A DNA stretch of 5,596 nt from Gp7-AA10 sp041483175 (GTDB lineage: Bacteria > Acidobacteriota > Thermoanaerobaculia > Gp7-AA8). The position numbers were made by a program, and so were the translations under genes. Position 1 is the first letter of the stretch, and every line of letters starts with the position of its first letter. The notes beneath the pieces were generated by a model. That model did no database searches, was not told the origin of the DNA, and worked only from the letters and a program-made list of their open reading frames with translations. Below are positions 1-4,651 of the stretch, piece after piece. Location: contig JBGPFD010000227.1 in the NCBI GenBank assembly GCA_041483175.1, forward strand, positions 1 through 5,596, given 5' to 3'.

Positions 1-108
1 CTCGTCGCTGATCGGATGAATCATGTCGTTCACCGTGATCCGCAACACGCTCGCCCGAGCGCTCATGGCTGCCAGGACAACAGCGGCGAAGACCAGCGCA
101 CGTTTCAT
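1..108 (-). CDS. Exported protein, N-terminal fragment, possibly NfeD/ClpP-class serine protease family
   Basis: This is the first 36 codons of a minus-strand gene that runs off the left edge; it is easily missed because it is short. Seen: an ATG at 108-106 opens a typical Sec signal peptide with basic MKR, a hydrophobic core of about 11 residues (ALVFAAVVLAA) and a small-residue exit (MSARAS). The mature start reads VLRITVNDMIHPISDE. Known: NfeD-type membrane serine proteases (ClpP-like fold) begin after the signal with a strand of the kind 'V-x-I-x-V-x-x-x-I-x-P-x-x-x-E-Y-I', which this matches from memory. Inferred: an NfeD-like or related ClpP-class envelope protease. Only the export signal is secure, because the catalytic region lies outside the window. 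The Shine-Dalgarno is poor: a GGGG stretch about 8 nt before the ATG. The gene lies about 170 bp downstream of the dnaB/76-aa pair on the same strand, so it could be read through or use its own promoter. Confidence 0.6.
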   Translation of the reverse strand, partial: MKRALVFAAVVLAAMSARASVLRITVNDMIHPISDE

Positions 109-259
109 CGGAGAACCCCGGTGGATGGAAACGCGCGCTTGCAGCAGCCTAATCCGCGCCGGTGAGGATGTGCGTGATCAGGGCGAGGGCATCTCGTCGG
201 ATTCATGACCTCCGACTTTCATGCGCGCGCGCTGGAGGGAAACCGGGATGGCTGCGATG

Positions 260-268
260 ATTATCGCA
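260..268 (-). promoter_or_regulatory. Candidate extended -10 promoter for the exported-protein gene
   Basis: On the minus strand the sequence reads TGCGATAAT: an extended -10 TG, one base, then GATAAT (5 of 6 to TATAAT). It sits just after the stop of the 76-aa gene and would start RNA near position 253, leaving a leader of about 145 nt before the ATG at 108. No -35 hexamer is visible at the right distance (CCCTCC there), so the call rests on the extended -10 alone. The element lies inside a perfect inverted repeat, 6-bp arms at 253-258 and 263-268 with a 4-nt spacer, which could be an operator. No T-run follows on either strand, so it is not an intrinsic terminator. Confidence 0.25.
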
Positions 269-275
269 AATAACT

Positions 276-506
276 CTAGGACGGAGGGGACAGCACCTCG
301 ATAGTGCCCGGCGGGATCGGCAATCCATCGTGTTCGGCGGCGATCCTCCGCATCCAGACGGTCAACTGATGGATCTTCTCATGCGGAATGCGGATGGATT
401 CGGTTCGATGGCTCTCGTCAGGACCGACCTGCTCGAGAACCACGTCTCCCTCTTCCGTCGCGTAGACGAACACCCCTGGGTCGCTGGCAATCAGACGTTC
501 TCGCAT
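276..506 (-). CDS. Small protein of unknown function, 76 aa, downstream of dnaB
   Basis: I do not recognise the family. The reading frame can be extended to a GTG at 524 that overlaps the dnaB TGA (GTGA). The ATG at 506 is the better start because a consensus AGGAG (514-518) lies exactly 7 nt upstream of it. The protein is soluble and acidic in its first half, with alternating hydrophobic residues suggesting beta strands (residues 11-26, GVFVYATEEGDVVLEQ). A basic/amphipathic stretch IRIPHEKIHQLTVWMRRIA (residues 38-56) is probably a helix. The tail is proline-rich, with no signal peptide, transmembrane segment or cysteine. It starts 14 nt after the dnaB stop, so it is probably co-transcribed and translationally coupled. 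The antisense frame over the same region gives poor protein. That it is a gene is well supported by the Shine-Dalgarno and composition; its function is unknown. Confidence 0.7.
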   Translation of the reverse strand: MRERLIASDPGVFVYATEEGDVVLEQVGPDESHRTESIRIPHEKIHQLTVWMRRIAAEHDGLPIPPGTIEVLSPPS

Positions 507-513
507 GTGCGCT

Positions 514-518
514 CTCCT
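514..518 (-). promoter_or_regulatory. Shine-Dalgarno of the 76-aa gene, decides its start
   Basis: AGGAG on the minus strand with 7 nt to the ATG at 506. It lies after the in-frame GTG at 524, so it cannot serve that codon, and favours the shorter 76-aa product over the 82-aa alternative. Confidence 0.7.
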
Positions 519-520
519 GC

Positions 521-1918
521 TCACTCCGGCACGAAGTCGGGGGTGGGCTCGTAATTGAAGAACTTGGTGATGTCGTTGCGAAAAACGAGCTTGAAGTCGC
601 CGATAGGGCCATTGCGCTGCTTGGCGATGATGATCTCCGCGATTCCTTTTTCCTCGGTGTCTTTGTTGTACAACTCGTCGCGATAAATGAAGGCTACGAG
701 GTCGGCATCCTGCTCGATCGATCCCGACTCGCGCAGATCGGCGAGTTGCGGGCGATGGTCGCCGGTGCGCTGCTCCGGCCGCCGGGAGAGCTGCGACAGC
801 GAGATCAAGGGCAGGTTCAGCTCTTTGGCGACCGCTTTGAGGCCGCGCGAAATCTGCGAGATCTCCTGATTGCGCGACTCGACTCTTCCTTTCACTGCCA
901 TCAACTGCAGGTAATCGACCATCACCAGGTCGAGCCCTGCCTCCATCTTCAGGCGGCGCGCCTTGGCCCGCAGTTCCATCACGTCGATGCCCGGCGTGTC
1001 GTCGACGTAGATCTTCGCCTTCGCCAGACGCGCGGATGCATCTGCCAGATCTCGCCAGTTGCGTTCGCTCAGCATGCCGGCGCGAATCAGCTGATTGGAA
1101 ACGCCCGCTTCGGATGACAGCATGCGCAGGCCGATCTGCTCCTTCGACATTTCCAGCGAAAAAACGCCGACGGAGTACAGCTTGTGCAGTGGTGCGCGCG
1201 GTTGCCCTTCGCGATCGGCGATGGCGATGGCCTCGGCGATGTTCATCATAAAGCTGGTTTTTCCCATCGACGGGCGCGCGGCGATGATGATCAGCTCCTG
1301 GTTCTGGAATCCCGAGGTGAACTCGTCGAATCGGTCGTAGCCGGTGGGAATGCCGGTAATCAGCTTGCCGGCGTGCTGGAGCTGCTCGATGGCCGCCATG
1401 TTCGAGCGGGTGATGCGATCGAGCCCCACGAATCCCTTGTCGATGCTCCCCTCGGCGATCTCGTAAAGGGAGCGCTCGGCGATGTTCATCACGTCGGCTG
1501 GCTCGTTCGGCGCGTCGAACGCAGCGCGCATGACGCTGTTGCCCATCACGATGAGCCGGCGGAGCATCGATTTTTCCTTGACGATGCGCGCGTACCGCTC
1601 CACGTTCGCCACGTCGGGAATGCCGTCGGCCAGTGAGGAGATGTACGCGGCGCCGCCGACGCTCTCGAGCTGCGAGCGCTTGCCCAGCTCCTCCTTCAGC
1701 GTCAGCAGATCAATCTCGCGGCTCTGTTCCGCGAGCGTGTGCATGGTGGCGAAGATGGCGCGGTGAGGATCCTTGAAGAAGTCTTCCGTGCCCAGCAGCG
1801 AGACAACGCGGTAGAAGGCATTATTGTTGATCAGAATCGATCCGAGGACAGCCCGTTCCGCGTCCGGATTCTGCGGCAACGGGCGGTCCAGCACGCTGTC
1901 CAGCTGGGCGACACTCAT
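521..1918 (-). CDS. dnaB: Replicative DNA helicase DnaB
   Basis: Hexameric 5'-3' helicase that unwinds the chromosome at the replication fork and contacts primase (DnaG). The 465 residues match the usual 450-475. Order: N-terminal primase-contact domain (about 13-115, opening LPQNPDAERAVLGSIL), linker (about 116-185), RecA-like ATPase (about 188-455). Seen motifs: Walker A ARPSMGKTS (214-222, lysine 220), FSLEMS (253-258) with the probable catalytic Glu256, Walker B LVMVDYLQL (331-339), the SQLSRRPEQR segment (375-384) and DLRESGSIEQDADLV (394-408). No intein is present. A hydrophilic insert (about 233-247, ADREGQPRAPLHKLY) precedes the FSLEMS strand and is longer than in E. coli or Bacillus. 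Start: a TAG lies in frame 8 codons upstream of the ATG at 1918 with no other start codon between. There is no recognisable Shine-Dalgarno. The 76-aa gene follows directly; the isomerase gene diverges upstream. Confidence 0.97.
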   Translation of the reverse strand: MSVAQLDSVLDRPLPQNPDAERAVLGSILINNNAFYRVVSLLGTEDFFKDPHRAIFATMHTLAEQSREIDLLTLKEELGKRSQLESVGGAAYISSLADGIPDVANVERYARIVKEKSMLRRLIVMGNSVMRAAFDAPNEPADVMNIAERSLYEIAEGSIDKGFVGLDRITRSNMAAIEQLQHAGKLITGIPTGYDRFDEFTSGFQNQELIIIAARPSMGKTSFMMNIAEAIAIADREGQPRAPLHKLYSVGVFSLEMSKEQIGLRMLSSEAGVSNQLIRAGMLSERNWRDLADASARLAKAKIYVDDTPGIDVMELRAKARRLKMEAGLDLVMVDYLQLMAVKGRVESRNQEISQISRGLKAVAKELNLPLISLSQLSRRPEQRTGDHRPQLADLRESGSIEQDADLVAFIYRDELYNKDTEEKGIAEIIIAKQRNGPIGDFKLVFRNDITKFFNYEPTPDFVPE

Positions 1919-1982
1919 TGGATGATGGCGCGGATTCTAAAAGCGGTTTCCCGCTCCGCTGAAAACCTCACAGGGCCTCCAC

Positions 1983-2050
1983 AGTTTTTCAGCAAAGCGA
2001 CTTTGGGGAGTCGCCTCAGGGTAGCAAAGTTTTTCCGCAGCGGTGGAAAA
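1983..2050. repeat. Repeat and palindrome cluster in the dnaB/isomerase divergent region
   Basis: Within the 214-bp gene-free gap 1919-2132, short elements pack together. AGTTTTTC occurs at 1983-1990 and again at 2028-2035. AGCAAAG occurs at 1991-1997 and 2023-2029. Between these copies is a perfect inverted repeat, GCGACT (1997-2002) and AGTCGC (2009-2014), with loop TTGGGG. Directly after the second copy is another inverted repeat, TTTTCC (2031-2036) and GGAAAA (2045-2050), which is also two convergent 9-mers, each one mismatch from the DnaA-box pattern TTWTNCACA (TTTTCCGCA on plus, TTTTCCACC on minus). Just outside, CCTCACAG (1966-1973) and CCTCCACAG (1976-1984) form another near-repeat. 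The layout suggests regulator binding for one or both divergent genes; which regulator is inference. Confidence 0.5.
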
Positions 2051-2063
2051 CAAAACAATTCTC

Positions 2064-2091
2064 TTGACAAGCAATTTGGGAGCTCTACAAA
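2064..2091 (+). promoter_or_regulatory. Sigma70-type promoter of the peptidyl-prolyl isomerase gene
   Basis: A perfect -35 TTGACA (2064-2069), a 16-bp spacer and a -10 TACAAA (2086-2091, 4 of 6). An A-rich stretch at 2047-2059 just upstream could act as an UP element. RNA would start near 2098, giving a leader of about 35 nt. This also rules against the longer reading frame from the ATG at 2043, which lies upstream of the promoter. Confidence 0.6.
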
Positions 2092-2132
2092 CAGTAGGAA
2101 TGCAAATTTTCCGAACCCTGTTGGTCACCGCG

Positions 2133-3065
2133 ATGAAACGAACAGTTGTCTTCGCTCTCCTCAGCACAGCGTTCGCCGTTGCGGCGGCCGCGCAGACCAG
2201 CACGCCGACGGCGCAAGAGCCGGTTGCCGTCGTCAACGGCGAGTCGATCACCGCACAGAAGCTGGACGCGCTCTACCTTCGCCTCGGAACGCAGATGCGC
2301 GAGCAGTATGAGAACGCCGGCGGCAAGACGGCCTTCCTCGAAAATTATCTGCGCAAGCGCCTGGTCATCCAGGAGGCGCTGAAAGCAGGATTCGACAAAC
2401 GCCCCGAAGTCCGTGCGGACATGGATGCGGCCCGAGAGGCGGCACTCTTCGATCGCTACGTGCGCGATGTCGTTTCCTCCGGCATCGTCACCGACGAAGC
2501 GGCCCGCGCCTATTACGGACAGCATCCCAACGAATTCGCCACGCCGGAAAAAGTTCACGTGCGGCACATCGTCATCGCCGTGACCAATACCGGCCCGCAT
2601 CCCAGATCCAAAGAGCAGGCGCTGGAGCTCATCAAAAAGATCGATACCGAGATGCACGAGTTCAACACGGCGACCCGCGCTGCCGATCCGGCTGCGGGAG
2701 CCCAGATGCGCATCAACGAATTCGCGCAGCTCGCCCGGAAGTACTCCGAGGACGCTTCCGGCGAGTCAGGCGGCGATCTGGGCTGGGTCACCCGCGGCCA
2801 GCTCGATCCCGACTTCGAGGCGGCCGCGTTCGGACTGCCTTTCCGCATCCCGAGCGGAATCGTGGAGAGCAAATTCGGCTATCACCTGATCCTCGTCGAA
2901 GGGAAAAAGCCGGCCGGAGTGGAACCGTTCGAGGAAGCGAAGCCGGCCATCCGCGAATACCTGATGACCCAGCACGCCGCGGACGTGATGGCAGCTCTGA
3001 CACGGCTGACGAACGAGCTGCGTAGGAACAGCAAAATCGCGGTTTACCCGGAGAACATCAAGTAG
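2133..3065 (+). CDS. Secreted parvulin-type peptidyl-prolyl cis-trans isomerase (PpiC/SurA/PrsA-like)
   Basis: Envelope folding catalyst or chaperone, 310 aa. Seen: Sec signal peptide (1-20, MKRTVVFALLSTAFAVAAAA, probable cleavage near residue 20-21), a SurA-type N-terminal chaperone segment (about 30-135, opening VAVVNGESITAQKL), then one parvulin domain (about 138-258). The domain shows the family's paired histidines (VRHI, His145; FGYHLI, His251) and the PpiC signature FAQLARKYSEDASGESGGDL (197-216). A C-terminal helical tail follows (262-300). There is no lipobox cysteine, so it is probably periplasmic rather than a lipoprotein. The His-to-signature distance is about 52 residues, against about 22 in minimal E. 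coli parvulin (PpiC/Par10), so the domain carries an inserted loop around 151-195. Start: ATG 2133 was chosen because it begins the signal peptide and lies downstream of the promoter; its Shine-Dalgarno is weak. An ATG at 2100 is a less likely alternative. Which client proteins it serves cannot be told. Confidence 0.92.
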   Translation: MKRTVVFALLSTAFAVAAAAQTSTPTAQEPVAVVNGESITAQKLDALYLRLGTQMREQYENAGGKTAFLENYLRKRLVIQEALKAGFDKRPEVRADMDAAREAALFDRYVRDVVSSGIVTDEAARAYYGQHPNEFATPEKVHVRHIVIAVTNTGPHPRSKEQALELIKKIDTEMHEFNTATRAADPAAGAQMRINEFAQLARKYSEDASGESGGDLGWVTRGQLDPDFEAAAFGLPFRIPSGIVESKFGYHLILVEGKKPAGVEPFEEAKPAIREYLMTQHAADVMAALTRLTNELRRNSKIAVYPENIK

Positions 3066-3078
3066 TGTGTGGACACAC
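3065..3078. repeat. Palindrome filling the gap between convergent stop codons
   Basis: GTGTGT (3065-3070), GG, ACACAC (3073-3078): a perfect inverted repeat that begins on the last base of the isomerase TAG and ends one base before the facing TAG of the AhbAB-like gene. RNA could fold as a 5-bp stem with a 4-nt loop from either strand. There is no U-tract, so it is not a textbook terminator, although its position between two tail-to-tail genes suits a bidirectional transcription-ending or protein-binding site. Confidence 0.4.
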
Positions 3079-4110
3079 CTACCCGGCTGCGCTGGCGGCG
3101 CGCTTGGCGCCGTGGGCGCTCTCCCACTCGTCAGCCTCGGGAGAAAAAAGCGTAATCCGCGCCTTTTTGTACTCCTTGGTCGGATAGAGCGCCTGCCTGT
3201 CGTGCAGGCCGGTGTCGGCAGCGAGATCGTTGACGATCGACTCGCATTCGTCGACGGAGCGGCCGTGCACGATGGTGTAGAGGTTGTACGGCCAGTCGTC
3301 GTAGACCGGACGCAGATAGCAGTGCGACACGGAGCGGTTCTGCGACATCCGGGTTGCCATCTCCTCCACGCGTTCGGCCGGCACGGCCCACACACCCATG
3401 GCGCTTGCGGAAAAACCAGGCTTGCGCGACTGCACGATGGCACCGAAGCGGCGGATCTGGCCGCGCTTCTGCAGCGTTCGCGCCGTGGAAAGCAGTTCGT
3501 CGGCGGCGACGCCGCTGTTCTTCGCCAGAACGTCGAACGGACGCGGCTGCAGCGGAAGATCGCGTTGCAGCAAACGAACGCACTCGATCTCGGCGGGCGT
3601 CAGCGGAACGTATTTCTCATCGACGTGGATGTCGTCCGCGGTATGCGATTCGGTGGCGTCGGGTGCGCTGCTCTTGAAGAGCTTCAGCGTAGGGAGCGGG
3701 CGGACGGTTTCGCACTCCGCCTCCTCGCCGAGGAGCTGGATCGTTTTCTCCAGGCCGAGCTGTGAGCTGGCGGATACGGCGATGGTGAACCACAGGTTGA
3801 AGTCGTTGTTGCGCTTGTAGTTCTGCGTCACTCCGGGGTGCGCGTTGATCAGTGCCGCGGCCTCGTCGATCCGCTCCGGATTGACCTTCGCCGCCACCAA
3901 ACACGATCGGTAGCCGAGCGCGCGGGGATCGAATTGCGCGGAGAGCTGCCGCACCAGGCCTTCGTGTTTAAGGCGTTCGGTGCGCTTGATGACTTCTTTC
4001 TCCGACATGTCGATGATCTGCCCCAGGACCGCGAAGGGCGTCGACACCAGCGGAATCTCATCCTGCAGTGCGGCCAACAACTCCCGGTCCCGTTGATCGA
4101 TATCCTGCAT
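3079..4110 (-). CDS. Fused AhbA-AhbB-like siroheme decarboxylase family protein (two Lrp/AsnC-fold halves)
   Basis: Known family role: AhbA/AhbB and NirD/L/G/H remove two acetate carboxyls from siroheme to give didecarboxysiroheme, for haem (Ahb route) or haem d1. They have an Lrp/AsnC fold and are often misnamed regulators. Seen: 343 aa in two homologous halves, so both subunits are in one chain. Half 1 (about 2-147): winged helix, then AQFDPRALGYRSCLVAAKV (58-76) and VTQNYKRNNDFNLWFT (94-109). Half 2 (about 168-323): winged helix, then IRRFGAIVQSRKPGF (219-233), VSHCYLRP (261-268), DDWPYNLYTIVHG (271-283). The WPYN and NLWFT signatures mark the decarboxylase family rather than true Lrp. Odd: I expect His at residue 96 (here Gln) and in the RFGA-x(3)-H-R motif at 228 (here Ser); His263 is kept. 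Activity is therefore uncertain. Start: ATG 4110 has GAGGG 6 nt upstream; the frame also extends to GTG 4125, which would place that Shine-Dalgarno inside the gene. Confidence 0.85.
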   Translation of the reverse strand: MQDIDQRDRELLAALQDEIPLVSTPFAVLGQIIDMSEKEVIKRTERLKHEGLVRQLSAQFDPRALGYRSCLVAAKVNPERIDEAAALINAHPGVTQNYKRNNDFNLWFTIAVSASSQLGLEKTIQLLGEEAECETVRPLPTLKLFKSSAPDATESHTADDIHVDEKYVPLTPAEIECVRLLQRDLPLQPRPFDVLAKNSGVAADELLSTARTLQKRGQIRRFGAIVQSRKPGFSASAMGVWAVPAERVEEMATRMSQNRSVSHCYLRPVYDDWPYNLYTIVHGRSVDECESIVNDLAADTGLHDRQALYPTKEYKKARITLFSPEADEWESAHGAKRAASAAG

Positions 4111-4116
4111 TTGGAT

Positions 4117-4121
4117 CCCTC
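4117..4121 (-). promoter_or_regulatory. Shine-Dalgarno of the AhbAB-like gene, decides its start
   Basis: GAGGG on the minus strand, 6 nt before the ATG at 4110. It supports the 343-residue product over the 348-residue version from the GTG at 4125. Confidence 0.6.
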
Positions 4122-4158
4122 GCACGCCAGTAATTGTCGGAATTGGGATGGGTGATGG

Positions 4159-4186
4159 ATTGTAGCGTGATCGGCCCTGCTGTCAC
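4159..4186 (-). promoter_or_regulatory. Candidate sigma70-type promoter of the AhbAB-like gene
   Basis: On the minus strand: -35 GTGACA (4181-4186, 5 of 6), 16-bp spacer, -10 TACAAT (4159-4164, 5 of 6). RNA would start near 4152, leaving a leader of about 42 nt to the ATG at 4110. The -35 overlaps the stop codon of the DUF309 gene, so the AhbAB-like gene may be transcribed independently of the two genes upstream on the same strand. Confidence 0.5.
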
Positions 4187-4593
4187 CACTGCAACGAAGT
4201 CGGTGCAATCGGTACACCGTCTGCCGCGACGAGTTTCGGGTATTCCTCGAGGGGTAGGGGCTCTTTCGGTGCGAGGGAAGCCGCTTCCAGCCATTCCCGG
4301 TGGCGGCGCGCCGCTTTCTCGACCGCGGCGCGATCGACACCGCAGTAATTCGGCGAAAAAGGCGCCAGTCTGGCGAGCCCGGCGGTGATCAGCCGCGCGG
4401 CACCCCGATACGTCCCGCGTTGGATGTGGTGATACGCGGCGGCAACCTGGATCAGGCCCTGCAAGAATTGCTCGACGTCCGATTCCGCCGCGAGCCAGAT
4501 CGTCTCCCACGCCTCGTGGGCTTCCCAGAATTCGCGAGCGTTGAAGTGCCGCATGCCTTGCAGGAAGTAGGTCAGGAAATCCGGTTTGTTCAT
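4183..4593 (-). CDS. DUF309 domain protein, 136 aa
   Basis: Small helical cytoplasmic protein of the DUF309 family, whose function is not established. Seen: the family core HFNAREFWEAHEAWETIWL (residues 16-34) with the HExxE pattern (His26, Glu27, Glu30), followed by EQFLQGLIQVAAAYHHIQRG (41-60) with a histidine pair at 55-56, then GAARLITAGLARLAPF (64-79). There is no signal peptide or transmembrane segment. A longer frame runs to an ATG at 4791, but its extra 66 residues are arginine/serine/proline-rich shadow of the isocitrate dehydrogenase gene, so ATG 4593 (MNKPDFLTYF) was chosen, and it fits the family's usual length. There is no Shine-Dalgarno at that ATG; instead a heptamer repeat abuts it. 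It lies 58 bp downstream of the isocitrate dehydrogenase stop and 72 bp upstream of the AhbAB-like gene, all on one strand. Confidence 0.88.
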   Translation of the reverse strand: MNKPDFLTYFLQGMRHFNAREFWEAHEAWETIWLAAESDVEQFLQGLIQVAAAYHHIQRGTYRGAARLITAGLARLAPFSPNYCGVDRAAVEKAARRHREWLEAASLAPKEPLPLEEYPKLVAADGVPIAPTSLQW

Positions 4594-4594
4594 G

Positions 4595-4633
4595 AGGTTG
4601 CCAGTTGTCGGTTGTCCCCGCACCCCACAACTG
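4595..4633 (-). repeat. Degenerate heptamer tandem repeat with hairpin before the DUF309 gene
   Basis: On the minus strand three adjacent 7-mers lead to the ATG with one base between: ACAACCG (4609-4615), ACAACTG (4602-4608), GCAACCT (4595-4601). Upstream, the exact reverse complement of the middle unit, CAGTTGT (minus strand, 4627-4633), allows a 7-bp stem with the middle unit. It could alternatively pair through GTTGT with the first unit's ACAAC. The gap therefore has two mutually exclusive stems close to the start codon. No U-run follows, so it is not a simple terminator. Confidence 0.5.
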
Positions 4634-4651
4634 CGCACGCGCGCGGCGCCG

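Noticed and set aside
23..208. Plus-strand 61-codon frame at the left end
   Set aside because: It overlaps the signal-peptide start on the minus strand, and its translation is Arg/Ala/Ser-rich without family features.
746..1636. Long plus-strand open frames opposite dnaB (123 and 150 codons)
   Set aside because: They lie antisense inside the certain dnaB gene. The translations are Arg/His/Val-rich with no family features, as expected for shadow frames in GC-rich DNA.
1997..2034. Stem GCGACT/AGTCGC with the downstream T-run as an intrinsic terminator
   Set aside because: The T-run starts 15 nt after the stem, and the site lies between divergent promoters where no transcript needs to end.
2043..2132. 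N-terminal extension of the isomerase from the ATG at 2043
   Set aside because: That ATG is upstream of the TTGACA/TACAAA promoter, and the extension would bury the signal peptide 30 residues inside.
3067..3765. Plus-strand 232-codon frame, with 140- and 107-codon neighbours, opposite the AhbAB-like gene
   Set aside because: Antisense to a gene with clear family motifs; no recognisable protein character in the translations.
3079..4110. Reading this gene as a plain Lrp/AsnC transcription regulator
   Set aside because: The duplicated halves with NLWFT, SHCY and WPYN signatures fit the siroheme decarboxylase branch better. A regulatory role stays possible only because of the histidine changes.
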